Positions 1 through 9,526 of a stretch of DNA of 64,000 nucleotides are shown here, in pieces. The DNA is from Rhizobium sp. BK650. Lineage in GTDB: Bacteria > Pseudomonadota > Alphaproteobacteria > Rhizobiales > Rhizobiaceae. Numbering within the stretch: the stretch's first letter is position 1; every line of letters begins with the position of its first letter. The notes beneath the pieces are model-generated. The model made no database searches. It was not told the DNA's origin and was given only the letters and a program-made list of their open reading frames with translations. The stretch lies in NCBI RefSeq assembly GCF_014195325.1, contig NZ_JACIBK010000012.1, positions 62,001 through 126,000 on the forward strand, read 5' to 3'. The position numbers and the translations under genes were made by a program.

Positions 1-398
1 AGGTGACCTTCAATCCGAGAGAGGTGAGCTACGGTAAGCTTCTTCAGATTTTCTTCTCGGTCGCCCATAACCCGACGCAGCTCAATTTCCAGGGGCCGGA
101 CGAAGGCACCCAATATCGCTCGGCGCTGTTCATCTCGGAGCCCGAGCAGCGTAAGGTCGCGGAAGCCTATATCGCCAAGCTCGACAAGGCCCATGTCTTC
201 AAACAGCCGATCGTAACCAAGGTCACCGACTATACCGGCTTTTACCCAGCTGAGCAGTATCATCAGGACTTTCTGACACTGAACCCGTCCTATCCCTATA
301 TCGTCTATAACGACCTACCGAAGATCGAAAACCTGAAGCAGATCTTCCCGGCGGACTACAGGAAGGACCCTGTTCTGGTGCTGAAGGCCAAGGGTTGA
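1..398 (+). CDS. msrA: Peptide-methionine (S)-S-oxide reductase, 3' part
   Basis: Reduces the S-epimer of methionine sulfoxide in proteins or free methionine. The visible 131 residues match the C-terminal half of MsrA: YGKLLQIFFSVAHNPTQLN, the block QYRSALF and the TGFYPAEQYHQDF region that surrounds the substrate pocket. The N-terminal GCFW active-site cysteine lies before base 1, so the gene is cut by the window edge and is not necessarily truncated in the genome. The reading frame is open at base 3 and stops with TGA at 398. Nothing links it functionally to the polysaccharide locus that follows; it probably marks the conserved left flank. Confidence 0.93.
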   Translation, partial: VTFNPREVSYGKLLQIFFSVAHNPTQLNFQGPDEGTQYRSALFISEPEQRKVAEAYIAKLDKAHVFKQPIVTKVTDYTGFYPAEQYHQDFLTLNPSYPYIVYNDLPKIENLKQIFPADYRKDPVLVLKAKG

Positions 399-645
399 GA
401 AGCTCACGCCTGACGTGCCGGCGTGTGCGCAGCAGATGATTATGTTTGTTTGACCAGAGCTGCCCTAAACGAACAGTGAGCGAGGGAACCGTCAAGTGTG
501 GCAGGGGGAACAAGGCCCTACCGACGCGCGATGAGATCTTTTGAACGTTGACTTAAGCGCGAGGATAGGCTTGAAGCGGTTCTGACGCCTTCGAACGAGC
601 GGTGTATCGTTCGGGTTCCACTTGCGGAATTTATCGGGAGCCGGC

Positions 646-1458
646 ATGCACGAGAAGCGGTTTGATGAAGAAATAAATCTCTTCGTTTTAGCTTCCTTTG
701 TGAGGAAACATATTCTGGTGATTGGCGCGTGCTCGATCATCGGCCTTATTGGTGCAAGCGTTTTCAGTAGTGAAGCGCCGCCGGTTTTCGAGGCTTCGGC
801 ACAATTGGCTCTAGCAAAGATCGGCAGGCCCGGACCTGACAGAACCATCTTAGTTGTTCCGGTTGAATCGCGAGATCGTATTTTGTTTCGAATGCGTTCA
901 CCGGCCGCATTTGACCTGAAGCTCGCTTCTAGTTGTTTCGAAAAAGGCGCCGCTACACGCGAGCAATTGGCACGAAGCATTAAAATCACCGCTCCATCGA
1001 CGCCCGATGACGTGATTTCAATATCGTCGAGTGCATCGAGCGCGCAGCTTGCGGAGCGCTGTGTGACTGCTGTTGTACAGCTGATCCAGGAGCAGCAATC
1101 GAGCTTGAGCTCTCAAAGCGAATCCGCTGTCAAGGCAGAGATTGCAGCAAGTGAGAAGCAACTTGCAGACAATCTGAAAGTCATGGAGTCGTCTCAGGGG
1201 ACGGATTGGCAAAAGGCGATCTATTTAGCTACGCGGGACGAATCCAATTTCCTTCGCACGAAAATCACTGAGCTCAATTCACAGCTGCAGTTGAATGAGC
1301 CAGCAAAGCTTTTATCTCCGGTGTATGCCGCGCCGCCTTCGCTCGCGTCGAATCGCCTGAAGCGGATTCTTATCGGGCTCGTCGGAGGCTTTGCTATTGG
1401 CATCCTGGGAGCTATGGCACAGGCTCTATATGGTTCGCTACGCAAACGCGAAGCATGA
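646..1458 (+). CDS. Wzz/polysaccharide co-polymerase family chain-length determinant protein
   Basis: Inner-membrane protein predicted to set the chain length of a Wzy-dependent polysaccharide. About 270 residues: a short cytoplasmic N-terminus, membrane segment near residues 22-40, a periplasmic helical domain of about 200 residues with long polar stretches that can coil, and a second membrane segment near 241-259 followed by a basic tail (SLRKREA). There is no C-terminal tyrosine-kinase domain, so it is the short Wzz form. The ATG at 646 is preferred over an upstream TTG at 622 because GGGAG sits 6 bases before it. It points toward the 3' end of the large minus-strand operon, which encodes the matching Wzx and Wzy proteins. 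Sequence identity to named Wzz proteins cannot be judged here; the fold pattern is the evidence. Confidence 0.72.
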   Translation: MHEKRFDEEINLFVLASFVRKHILVIGACSIIGLIGASVFSSEAPPVFEASAQLALAKIGRPGPDRTILVVPVESRDRILFRMRSPAAFDLKLASSCFEKGAATREQLARSIKITAPSTPDDVISISSSASSAQLAERCVTAVVQLIQEQQSSLSSQSESAVKAEIAASEKQLADNLKVMESSQGTDWQKAIYLATRDESNFLRTKITELNSQLQLNEPAKLLSPVYAAPPSLASNRLKRILIGLVGGFAIGILGAMAQALYGSLRKREA

Positions 1459-1499
1459 ATTGCGGTCGGAGCTTGCTTAATTTTTTGCCGCGTCCAGCA

Positions 1500-2294
1500 T
1501 TATTTTCCCTTTGCCGTCGTCGACATATGTAGAATCCCCCGGACGAACTGCGCGCCCCGCGAAAGAACCTTTCTGCTCAGGAAGCGAAACGGACGTGCGT
1601 CCAAGCCGTGGCTACGAAGCGCAAGAAGAATTTCCTTGTTCTGCTTGATAATGTTCGTGAGACTGCGGTTGGTTGTTCCACCCATCCGCATTTTGACCAT
1701 CACGCCTGGTACATATCGTGCGTGGATTCGATGGCGTTCCAGGAACCGCATCATCAGCTCGACGTCGGCCGCAATCCGGTATCCGAGGTCGAATGAGCCA
1801 AATCGTTTATAGATGTCGCGCCGCACGAAGAAAGTTGGATGGGGAGGGGCCCATCCCGTTTCGAAAGAGGTCGGGACGAAGGGCGAAGAACGCCAATGGC
1901 GAACGATGATCTGAGTGTCATCTTGTCTGACGTAGCATAAATCACCGTAGCAGGCTTCAAGGTGAGGGTCATCTTGGAATGTCTTGGCGACTTTCGCCAA
2001 TGTGCCTGGCATGTAAAAATCGTCGCCATTGATGAAGCCGATGATATCCCCCGTCGCCAATGCGATACCTTTGTTCATCGCGTCGTAGATACCCGCATCC
2101 TTTTCGGAGACCAGCGTGGTGACGATTTCTTTTCGCTCCTTGATCCTGTCAAGTGTCCGATCATTCGAAAGGCCATCAATGACAATATATTCAAGATTGG
2201 AATAATTCTGAGCAGCAACAGACTCGATAGTATCGGCGATTGTATCTTCATTGTTGAAGACAACGGTAATGACGGAAATTTTGGGCTCATTCAT
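1500..2294 (-). CDS. Family 2 glycosyltransferase
   Basis: Cytoplasmic or membrane-associated GT-A enzyme that would add a sugar to the growing repeat unit. The N-terminus ISVITVVFNNEDTI, the VIDGLSNDRT strand near residue 38, KDAGIYDAMNKGI at 65-77 and the metal-binding NGDD at 89-92 are typical of the WcaA-like GT2 group. At 264 residues it is a single-domain transferase with no membrane segment. It is the last gene of the minus-strand polysaccharide operon, 56 bases after the GT4 gene. Donor and linkage cannot be predicted from the sequence. Confidence 0.88.
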   Translation of the reverse strand: MNEPKISVITVVFNNEDTIADTIESVAAQNYSNLEYIVIDGLSNDRTLDRIKERKEIVTTLVSEKDAGIYDAMNKGIALATGDIIGFINGDDFYMPGTLAKVAKTFQDDPHLEACYGDLCYVRQDDTQIIVRHWRSSPFVPTSFETGWAPPHPTFFVRRDIYKRFGSFDLGYRIAADVELMMRFLERHRIHARYVPGVMVKMRMGGTTNRSLTNIIKQNKEILLALRSHGLDARPFRFLSRKVLSRGAQFVRGILHMSTTAKGK

Positions 2295-2350
2295 TGGCGT
2301 TCTCTGTGGGCGACCAAGCCAGGAATATCGAGCGCACGGCCGCTAAATTC

Positions 2351-3523
2351 TTATTGCACTTGATTGCTGGCGTGGCGAACAAGTGAGGTGAAGTCGGAAA
2401 CGAAGCGCAGAACCCGCTCATTGGCCATAGCCTGTGCTAGCTCTCCCTCGGTTTCGATCGCTGCGGGGTCTCGCAGGCGAGCTGAGGCTAATGCATCCGC
2501 GAGCGAATGCGCGTCGTAGCGATCGAAATAGCTCGCGGCTTCGCCAGCTTGCTCTCGATTAACATCTAGGTCCGACAGGATCAGTGGCACGCCCCAGGAG
2601 AGCGCTTCTTCCACCGTCGTGCTCCATCCTTCGAACAGTGAAGGATTTAGAAGCGCCATGCTCGCCAGACCTAGCGGTGCGAGATCTTGATAGGGAATGA
2701 GCCCAAGCAGACGGAAGTTCCGGGCAAGGCCAGCGTCTTCGATTCCCGCCTTAAGACTTGGAAAATATGCCGGATCACGAGGATCGGATTGATTGCCACT
2801 GGCCGCGATGGTGATCTCAAGGCCGCGCGCACGCAGGATTTTCAATGCATCGAGGACGAGAAGGTGGTTCTTATGCTTCCAGAATTGATTGGGCAGGAAA
2901 ACGTAGCGCCCGGGCAATTGGTACTTATCTGCTACTGCACGTGCGGCCGAGTAGTCTATTGTACCCTTTGGCGGCACGGCAAAACGGACGACGTGTGTGC
3001 GCCCCCGAGCTGCCGGATAGAAATGTTCGCAGGAGCGTCTTGAATCTTCACTGCTCAGCATAATCGAGCGATCAGCCCCAATCTGAAGCCAGAACCCGAT
3101 GTCGCGTTTCCAGTAACCAAACTTGCTGAAGAGATGTGGCAAATAACGATGCTGGAAGTCTGGAAACCACGCAATGGCAGGCAGGCCGAGCCTGAAGCCA
3201 AAAAATTGGGCGACTTCAAATACCACATTGATCTCATGTTTGTTAAACTCTGCCCGAATGCCTCTATCCGCACCAGTCGCGACACTCAGCAACAGCGAGC
3301 GAAGGCTGCGAGATTTGTCGAACAGCGAGTGGCAGACAACCGTGACTCCGTTCAGCTTTCTAAATGGCGCTACTTCATCTTCACTGACGTCGGTTCCAAA
3401 GAAAACGACCGGATGGATCTCATCTTTCCGGTAACGGGCCAGCAGCGTGACAAGGTTCAGGAGATAATTATAGCCACCGGTCCAATTGCGACCGCTGATC
3501 ATGATAAAACCGATATTGATCAT
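2351..3523 (-). CDS. Family 4 (GT-B) glycosyltransferase
   Basis: GT-B fold glycosyltransferase of 390 residues. The C-terminal half carries the FWKHKN element at 214-219, which opens the nucleotide-sugar domain, and PSLFEGWSTTVEEA at 294-307, where the E-x7-E-type segment contacts the donor; GVPLILSDL follows. The N-terminal half has the glycine-rich SGRNWTGG acceptor loop. The start codon overlaps the stop of the upstream epimerase gene by 4 bases, so the two are translationally coupled. Role inferred: one of the linkage-forming enzymes of the repeat unit. Confidence 0.86.
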   Translation of the reverse strand: MINIGFIMISGRNWTGGYNYLLNLVTLLARYRKDEIHPVVFFGTDVSEDEVAPFRKLNGVTVVCHSLFDKSRSLRSLLLSVATGADRGIRAEFNKHEINVVFEVAQFFGFRLGLPAIAWFPDFQHRYLPHLFSKFGYWKRDIGFWLQIGADRSIMLSSEDSRRSCEHFYPAARGRTHVVRFAVPPKGTIDYSAARAVADKYQLPGRYVFLPNQFWKHKNHLLVLDALKILRARGLEITIAASGNQSDPRDPAYFPSLKAGIEDAGLARNFRLLGLIPYQDLAPLGLASMALLNPSLFEGWSTTVEEALSWGVPLILSDLDVNREQAGEAASYFDRYDAHSLADALASARLRDPAAIETEGELAQAMANERVLRFVSDFTSLVRHASNQVQ

Positions 3524-4470
3524 CGTGCCGTGCCAGCTTCCGATCGAAACCAGCCGACATAGGCGAAAAGCCCGTCCTTTAGCGCTATGCGCGGCTCAAA
3601 GCCAAGTGATTTAACAAAGGTTGAATCCGCGACGAGGCTTTGCGGATCGCCCTTTCGCGCCTCACCTGAAAAAGCAATCTCCGGCCGAGAAGGGGCGTTC
3701 TCGAACCATGCATCGACAACCGTCTGAACAACGGCGCGAACGTTCGTGCCGATCCCCGTGCCGACATTTATGACCTTTCGAGATTGGTCAGCATGTGCCT
3801 CGATCAAGGACAGTGCACGCACCACGTCGCCCACTTCGACCCAGTCCCGAAGTTCGCCACCCCCTCCGCCAAGTCGAAGGTAATCCGGATTTTTCTCAAG
3901 TTGCGAACACACGTCCCATAGCAACTGCTTACGCAGCCCCTGACCATAAACCGAAAACAGTCGAGCAATAACCACCTTCAAGCCATATGCGTCGCAATAA
4001 GACTGACAAAGATATTCCATTATGCTTTTGTGATGGCCATAAGGAGAAAACGGGTTCTTGGCCACCGTCTCAGAGATTGGACCCTGCAGGTTGGCGCCAT
4101 ACACCGCAGCGCTGGAAATGGCCACCAGTCGGCAGTCAGGCGCTTCCAGCCGCAGCCACTCCAGGAGTTCGGCAGTCGAATTCACGGTACGGTGAAAATC
4201 CTCGCGGGGATTTGCTATCGCGACGCCGACCGAAGAACCACCGCCAAGGTGATATACAATATCTGGTGTGCCCGACTGTCGCTGTATCAGGCGAAGATTA
4301 GGGCCATCAATTTCACCGTTGTGCCAAAGCGTAAGACCCCATTGTTCCGCATGCAGAGGAGGCCAAATGCCGTGACCAAGACCGAGCACGACATGCCCGT
4401 TCTGCGAAAGATGCCGCGCCAAATGTCTTCCGATAAAACCGTGGGCGCCAGTGATAAGTATTCGAGCCAT
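3520..4470 (-). CDS. NAD-dependent epimerase/dehydratase (extended SDR)
   Basis: Nucleotide-sugar modifying enzyme. GAHGFIG at residues 8-14 is the NAD(P)-binding glycine motif. SSAAVYG at 119-125 and YGHHK, with Y144 and K148, supply the Ser-Tyr-Lys catalytic set. At 316 residues it fits the extended SDR family; the substrate could be a UDP- or dTDP-linked hexose (4-epimerase, 4-reductase or similar). It sits 3 bases after the methyltransferase and overlaps the GT4 gene by 4 bases. It is not specific enough to name; it may provide the epimerase step missing for the diacetamido-uronic acid pathway encoded upstream, but that is only inference. Confidence 0.85.
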   Translation of the reverse strand: MARILITGAHGFIGRHLARHLSQNGHVVLGLGHGIWPPLHAEQWGLTLWHNGEIDGPNLRLIQRQSGTPDIVYHLGGGSSVGVAIANPREDFHRTVNSTAELLEWLRLEAPDCRLVAISSAAVYGANLQGPISETVAKNPFSPYGHHKSIMEYLCQSYCDAYGLKVVIARLFSVYGQGLRKQLLWDVCSQLEKNPDYLRLGGGGGELRDWVEVGDVVRALSLIEAHADQSRKVINVGTGIGTNVRAVVQTVVDAWFENAPSRPEIAFSGEARKGDPQSLVADSTFVKSLGFEPRIALKDGLFAYVGWFRSEAGTAR

Positions 4471-4473
4471 TCT

Positions 4474-5331
4474 CTATCTGGGCCTTGTGGCAATGAAGGA
4501 GTAAAGCCGTCCAGGTCGGTTGTCGAAACTCTGTGCGATCCGCGCCAGGACGGCCCAGATCGGGCCGAAGCCCAACATCGCGGAAGCGGCGCCACCGATC
4601 AACGGTAGCTTGGCGCTGATGCGTGCTCCGATTTCAGTTTTTAATTCGTTTCTGGTGTAGGGCGCGTAATTTATCTCGCTTTCAAGGGGGGCCAGAACTT
4701 TGTCGATGCCGAATCCAGCGGAAGCAATGGCATTCTGGTAATCTGCCAACAAGAAGGCATTCTCGCCACCGTAGAGCTTGTGAAGCGGATGCTGGTCGAG
4801 GAACACGGCAAGGTCACTCGTTGAAGAAATGACGTGTTCTCGCACGGCAATCAGCCGGCCACCGGGTTTTAGAACCCGAAAGAACTCCCGGCATGCCGCT
4901 GCCAAATCCGAAGTATGGTGCAAAACGGCTCTTGCGAAGACAACGTCGAACACCTGGTCAGGGAACGGCAATTTTTCAGAAAACTCTTCAACCGCTTGGA
5001 TCGGGAGTTTCGTTTCGGCGGCAAGATTTTTGATCGCACCTGAGCCTACAAGGTCACTTTTGTCCGGCTCAAGCGCAATGACCTTAAAGCCTTCTTTGGC
5101 GAGAGCAAAACTCGCAATGCCTCTACCCGCGCCGATATCGACAGCACTCCCACGTTGTGCAGGAAGAAAGGTCCGTATTGCTTGCCATTCATCGCTACGC
5201 CAATAGCGTTCAGCTGCCTTGGAGAGAGGATCGTCGTAGTAAGCATCGATGACGAGTTTCTGCTGGTCGGGTTGTTCCCGGAGCCATTGGACTGCTTGTT
5301 CCCACGTATCCAGATGCTGCGAAGTCATCAT
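4474..5331 (-). CDS. Class I SAM-dependent methyltransferase
   Basis: Predicted to methylate a sugar of the surface polysaccharide. VDIGAGRG at residues 64-71 is motif I (SAM binding). FDVVFARAVLHHTSD and the REFFRVLKPGGRLIAV block are the usual post-I and motif III signatures of the Methyltransf_11 group. At 285 residues, it has a C-terminal substrate-domain extension after the Rossmann core. The start overlaps the stop of the hexapeptide acetyltransferase gene (ATGATG over TGA). O-methylated sugars are common in rhizobial LPS, which fits the context; the target is not known. Confidence 0.86.
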   Translation of the reverse strand: MMTSQHLDTWEQAVQWLREQPDQQKLVIDAYYDDPLSKAAERYWRSDEWQAIRTFLPAQRGSAVDIGAGRGIASFALAKEGFKVIALEPDKSDLVGSGAIKNLAAETKLPIQAVEEFSEKLPFPDQVFDVVFARAVLHHTSDLAAACREFFRVLKPGGRLIAVREHVISSTSDLAVFLDQHPLHKLYGGENAFLLADYQNAIASAGFGIDKVLAPLESEINYAPYTRNELKTEIGARISAKLPLIGGAASAMLGFGPIWAVLARIAQSFDNRPGRLYSFIATRPR

Positions 5332-5918
5332 CTATCCTGGTTTAAGATCGGTTCCGGTGTTAAGTGTCGAATAATGCGAGCCGGGTTACCCGCGACCACT
5401 GTGTAGGGCGCTACATCTTTCGTTACAACGGCCTGCGCTCCAATAACGGCACCCTCGCCAACTGTCACGCCCTTCAGGATACTGGCGCCAAAGCCAATCC
5501 ACACCTTATCTTGGATTCGAACGGGTTTGATAGCGACTCCAGACCAGTTCTTTTGGCCCATGCGCCAGTCCCGGACATCGTTCTGTCTAATATCCCAGTC
5601 TAATGAGTGAGAGTCGTGGTCTACAATTGTCACACCCCACGAGATGATAACATCATCGCCAATCTCAATATTCGAATGGCAAACGAGATGGCTTGATCCC
5701 ACATACGATCGATCCCCAATCGAAACATGTCCTTTCGGATCATCGAAATTGATGACGCAGTTTATGATGCAATCGTTGCCAATCCGAACAGTGCCGCCGC
5801 GGATGGAGCGCAGTGCCAGCCAGCGAACCGAACTCTGTGACCCCACGACAAACCGACTCCTCTTTCTCACAAGGATTCCGGTTAGGGTATTAACTAGTGC
5901 CCATGGACTGAACTTCAT
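5328..5918 (-). CDS. Left-handed beta-helix (hexapeptide) O-acyltransferase
   Basis: 196-residue acyltransferase of the LbetaH superfamily (maltose-O-acetyltransferase/WcaF-like). Hexapeptide turns occur as IGNDCIIN, IGDRSYVG, IGDDVIISWGVTI, VWIGFGASIL and VGEGAVIGAQAVVT. The conserved VDHDSH loop carries the putative catalytic histidine, and the C-terminus has the standard VVAGNPARIIR. It would transfer an acetyl group from acetyl-CoA to a sugar hydroxyl. It overlaps both neighbours by 4 bases, so it belongs inside the operon. Confidence 0.88.
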   Translation of the reverse strand: MKFSPWALVNTLTGILVRKRSRFVVGSQSSVRWLALRSIRGGTVRIGNDCIINCVINFDDPKGHVSIGDRSYVGSSHLVCHSNIEIGDDVIISWGVTIVDHDSHSLDWDIRQNDVRDWRMGQKNWSGVAIKPVRIQDKVWIGFGASILKGVTVGEGAVIGAQAVVTKDVAPYTVVAGNPARIIRHLTPEPILNQDR

Positions 5919-7006
5919 GCGATCTCGACCAGCCGATTAAATTGCTGCCATTGAGCATCTTTGTTGTAGAGCGTCCTGATCATATTATGACCCTGGGCTG
6001 CAATTTCTTGTAGTCGATGTCGGTCAGTAAGCAGCTCGCGTATGGTCGATACTGCAGTTCGAGCGTTATCATAAGTTAATATATTCACGCCATCCACCAT
6101 GCCCTTTGGGTAATACCCAGCATCGGATACCATGGCTGCGCCACAACCAAGTGCTTCCCAACACCGCATATTACCCCGATCGGGACCGGCCATGTCGACG
6201 GCACCGTTCAACACGATTTTTGCCTGCGATATCGCGCTATAAAGGTCGCGCCCAAAAACCGGTGCCTGGGAAACTGCTCGGATGCTCTTGGGCCGTTTAT
6301 GCTCACGAAGAGGCAGGAGCCAGCCAATCCGGCTTTCCGCGAGGCGGGTGAGGCGGGATCTGTCGAGGTGATATACAACCCGAAATTCCTTGCCGAGCTC
6401 AGAGACCGCCTCCAGGATCTCGGCACGCCTGCGATGGTGGCGGCTGTAGCCCCCAACAAATAAAACGTCCACCGGCCGGTTGCCGTTGGCGGCGTAGTTA
6501 TCCATTGCAGGATCATGTGCCGGCGCAAAATACTCCGCTCGCCATCCATGCTTGCGGTAACTTTCCAAAATGAGCGGAAAGTTGCAAACGATAAGGTCAT
6601 AAGCCCCGAAATCAACGTTACCGGATGGCGCGGCCCTCCACATGATGGATTTTCGAACGCTACCGGGTAGTTTGCGCAGAAATTCGCTGCCGTAGCGCAT
6701 CGGGTCCATGTTGTAAAAGATCTCGGTTCGATGGTGCTCTATCTGACAGAGCAAGATCTCTTCCATGCTGCTCGAGCTTGGCAGACCGTGTTCTGCTGCC
6801 CAGTATTTCTGAAGCTTCTTATCGTCGCCGTTTGTGAAGAATACCTCGGCAGCTAGTTCGGTCGGCGGCTTGAGGATATGACATGCCCCGTAGGAGTCAT
6901 CCAAAAAGACCCGCAACCGCTTCCGGAACTCTACCGCCTGGTGTGCAAGGCGATCGAGGCGAGGCAGATAGGATGCATAAACACCTGAGTTCTGAAAAAT
7001 ACGCAT
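5915..7006 (-). CDS. CgeB-like GT-B glycosyltransferase
   Basis: 363 residues. The C-terminal half resembles the Glyco_trans_1_2/CgeB group: VDVLFVGGYSRHHRRR opens the donor domain, and NMRCWEALGCGAAMVSDA with the following NILTYDN forms the nucleotide-sugar site. The N-terminal half is poorly conserved, as usual for this group. It lies 26 bases after the Wzy-like gene and overlaps the acyltransferase start by 4 bases. Predicted to build the repeat unit; donor unknown. Confidence 0.78.
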   Translation of the reverse strand: MRIFQNSGVYASYLPRLDRLAHQAVEFRKRLRVFLDDSYGACHILKPPTELAAEVFFTNGDDKKLQKYWAAEHGLPSSSSMEEILLCQIEHHRTEIFYNMDPMRYGSEFLRKLPGSVRKSIMWRAAPSGNVDFGAYDLIVCNFPLILESYRKHGWRAEYFAPAHDPAMDNYAANGNRPVDVLFVGGYSRHHRRRAEILEAVSELGKEFRVVYHLDRSRLTRLAESRIGWLLPLREHKRPKSIRAVSQAPVFGRDLYSAISQAKIVLNGAVDMAGPDRGNMRCWEALGCGAAMVSDAGYYPKGMVDGVNILTYDNARTAVSTIRELLTDRHRLQEIAAQGHNMIRTLYNKDAQWQQFNRLVEIA

Positions 7007-7032
7007 TTCATTCTACATCTGCTCTAGTCCGG

Positions 7033-8373
7033 CTATACTGTGGGCGCCGCTAGATATCGGTTGATCGGTTGCCATTTGAAGGCGCATGACATTGCGATGG
7101 TCAATGGGACAACCAAGATCAATCCCCCTGTAACCATGGCTGTTTGCAACGCCGTGGATAGCATGACAAATACCCCATAATGGCCGAGCGTCAGACCGGA
7201 AATTGTCGCTGCCGTCTTTCCGCGCTTTATGATCAGCTCTGTATCGAGCCATCGCACGAAAAAGCCCGCGAAAAGTGAGAAGATAAGGACGCCAGCCCAC
7301 GAAAAGTCTGCCCAGGCATCAGCGATGAACATCGCTGTTGTGGTTGATCCCATCACTCCGCGATGCACCGCACCCACAAGCAGATAGGTTGGCGGAGATG
7401 ACTCCGATTGCAGCAAGTTAACGAGCCAGCTGAACTGACTACCCCAGCTATGCGGAATAACGTTTGGAATCGCCGCAAAATATTCTAGCAGACTTTCATT
7501 AACGATCATGAAAACGCGATAAAATAGAAAATCTAACGTTTCCGTGATTCCGCTCACTTCTCGGATGGCGACCGCCGTCATCGCTCCGAACAACAAAACG
7601 CAAATGACGACAAAGCCGACAGCTGCCCCAAGGCGTACCTGGAGTGATCGCCGAAGGTACTCAACAACCATCAGCTGCAAAATGAAGATCGCCAGCGGTG
7701 CCTTGCTCAATGTTGCCGCCTTTTCGAAAAGCACGATGACAATAAACGCCGAGGCTACGGGCCGGAGCCAGATGGACCGCTCCCGCAATGCGATGAAACA
7801 GGAAAATGCTAAAAACGGGAGCAGGTTTGAGTTGAAGAGATTCAGTAAATAAAAGCGGCTGCCGCCAAATTCGCGGCGCATTGCTATCTTTTCCATCTCA
7901 CCTGCTTCCGATCGGAAGTAGTCAATTACATGTGGGATACTGTTTTCGATCACGATAAAAAACGTGAGAACCAGCACACCAATCGCCGCGATAACTGCAA
8001 GCCTCTCCGAAAATCCCCTCGACACTCGAACATTTTGAAGGTTCCAGTTACTGATGGCAGCTCGCATTTGCGACCGACTGATGCCAAAGACGCCATCCGA
8101 GAGGGCCATTCCGGCGCATATGCATCCAAAACATAGCGCCAAAGCGAGGTCCAGAGCAGGTATGACCTGACCTTCGGGAGCGGAAGACAGTATCTTTTCA
8201 AAGAATGCGGTTTTCGGGCCCCATACGCGCGTATAGTAGAGATAAAGAGGGCCATGCAGAACGAGCATCAGCCCAAGTAGCAGCGAGGAAATGGTAAAAT
8301 TTACCCCGATGCGCCGGAAATAAAAGACTGCGGACAGAGCGACCGCGATCGAAAAGACGAGGCTAGTCCACAT
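7033..8373 (-). CDS. O-antigen polymerase (Wzy-like) integral membrane protein
   Basis: 446 residues dominated by about 10-12 hydrophobic segments, beginning with the N-terminal helix MWTSLVFSIAVALSAVFYF. A larger hydrophilic loop lies near the middle to C-terminal part (around FAAIPNVIPHSWGSQFSW and LVGAVHRGVMGS). This is the profile of Wzy polymerases and of the related O-antigen polysaccharide polymerase family, which share little primary sequence. It overlaps the upstream amidotransferase gene by 11 bases. Together with the Wzx-like protein at 10912-12483 and the Wzz-like protein at 646-1458 it gives a complete Wzy-dependent assembly set. The call rests on topology and context. Confidence 0.7.
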   Translation of the reverse strand: MWTSLVFSIAVALSAVFYFRRIGVNFTISSLLLGLMLVLHGPLYLYYTRVWGPKTAFFEKILSSAPEGQVIPALDLALALCFGCICAGMALSDGVFGISRSQMRAAISNWNLQNVRVSRGFSERLAVIAAIGVLVLTFFIVIENSIPHVIDYFRSEAGEMEKIAMRREFGGSRFYLLNLFNSNLLPFLAFSCFIALRERSIWLRPVASAFIVIVLFEKAATLSKAPLAIFILQLMVVEYLRRSLQVRLGAAVGFVVICVLLFGAMTAVAIREVSGITETLDFLFYRVFMIVNESLLEYFAAIPNVIPHSWGSQFSWLVNLLQSESSPPTYLLVGAVHRGVMGSTTTAMFIADAWADFSWAGVLIFSLFAGFFVRWLDTELIIKRGKTAATISGLTLGHYGVFVMLSTALQTAMVTGGLILVVPLTIAMSCAFKWQPINRYLAAPTV

Positions 8374-9526
8374 TTTCTGGCCTTGCAGTCACGCGATGGC
8401 GGGCCAGCACCATTTTGCGGGCCCAACGACGCAACTGCATCAGTGTCTTGTGCAGCATCATACCGTTGGGATAATCAGTATGAGGGACTGGCGGCGCTAG
8501 GGTATAAGATTGGAGCTGTTGCTCGGTCAGCCCCAGCTTTTTAGCGACAAATCTGGTTTCCCTGCGCGCATCTCTTTCGAGAATAATTGGCTTTGAAATT
8601 TCTGCCAATGCGTCATCACGTGTCATTTGTCCAGCCACGATCAGGCTCGAGAAATGCAGCCTCCTTTTGTCGAAGTTAAACTTCGCCGGCAGGTATATGT
8701 CCTGGTAAAATTTCGTGAAACGAGATTCGCTGTGCTTGCTGCCATAGTCACGCCAGCCGTATTCTCGACGCAGTTCTTGTTGTGCTTTCTCCTTGTCGTA
8801 ATCGAAATAGTTCAGCGGGCGATGAATTGTCAGCTGCTTTCGTACTCGTGTCATCCAGATATATTCTGGAAAGCTCATGAAGGGATAGGTGGCAAGCGTC
8901 ATGGAGCCGAAGCGCTTTTGAATGGCGCGGGCATGCGTGCCGTCAATGGAAGGGTAGCCGAAGCCGGGAGGGACGACGGACTCGGACGCGAAGTTGACGC
9001 CACTTAGAAAATGCCGAATACCGAACTTGGCCGCGGTCCTATAGAGGGTCGAGAAAAACGCGTGATCCTGCGGGATGTCCTGATTGAGCACGGATGCTTT
9101 CAGGAATGAGACCTGAAGATCCCGCATTTCCTGCCATTCGACGACATAGGTATGAAGGTCGAGGTCGAGCTTGCGCACCAATCTTTCGATGTTGTGAACG
9201 GCAGGCTCGGAATTCCAGCCGCCATCGATGTGGACGGCGAGCAAGCGGAGGCCATGATTCCGAGCGGCGACGTGGGCGAGGAAAGCGCTATCAATACCTC
9301 CACTGAGCCCCACCATCGCATCATAGGGCTTATCTTTGCCTTCCCGCTTCAGCATGGCGACAAGCCGTTGCATCCTCAAATCGCCCTCGCGGCCGGGCCA
9401 CCATTCGTGCGATTTCCTGGCGAGTGCATCGCGGCAACAATTGCACTGTCCGTTGGTGTCGAACTCGATTGCCGGATTGGAATCATCCATAATGCAGAAG
9501 GAACAAATCCTTTGGGTTTCACGCAT
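8363..9526 (-). CDS. wbpG: N-acetyl sugar amidotransferase (WbpG-type)
   Basis: ATP-dependent PP-loop enzyme thought to turn an acetamido group of a UDP-linked diacetamido-uronic acid into an acetamidino group, using ammonia from a HisH/HisF pair. The N-terminus has paired cysteines (CSFC at 8-11 and CNCC at 28-31) that probably bind zinc. SGGIDS at 75-80 is the PP-loop that binds ATP. About 387 residues, normal for the family. The ATG at 9526 is chosen: it overlaps the HisF-like stop by 8 bases and starts MRETQRICSFC; an in-frame upstream start at 9598 would run deep into hisF. Gene order hisH-hisF-wbpG is the same functional set as in Pseudomonas O-antigen clusters. Confidence 0.9.
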   Translation of the reverse strand: MRETQRICSFCIMDDSNPAIEFDTNGQCNCCRDALARKSHEWWPGREGDLRMQRLVAMLKREGKDKPYDAMVGLSGGIDSAFLAHVAARNHGLRLLAVHIDGGWNSEPAVHNIERLVRKLDLDLHTYVVEWQEMRDLQVSFLKASVLNQDIPQDHAFFSTLYRTAAKFGIRHFLSGVNFASESVVPPGFGYPSIDGTHARAIQKRFGSMTLATYPFMSFPEYIWMTRVRKQLTIHRPLNYFDYDKEKAQQELRREYGWRDYGSKHSESRFTKFYQDIYLPAKFNFDKRRLHFSSLIVAGQMTRDDALAEISKPIILERDARRETRFVAKKLGLTEQQLQSYTLAPPVPHTDYPNGMMLHKTLMQLRRWARKMVLARHRVTARPENVD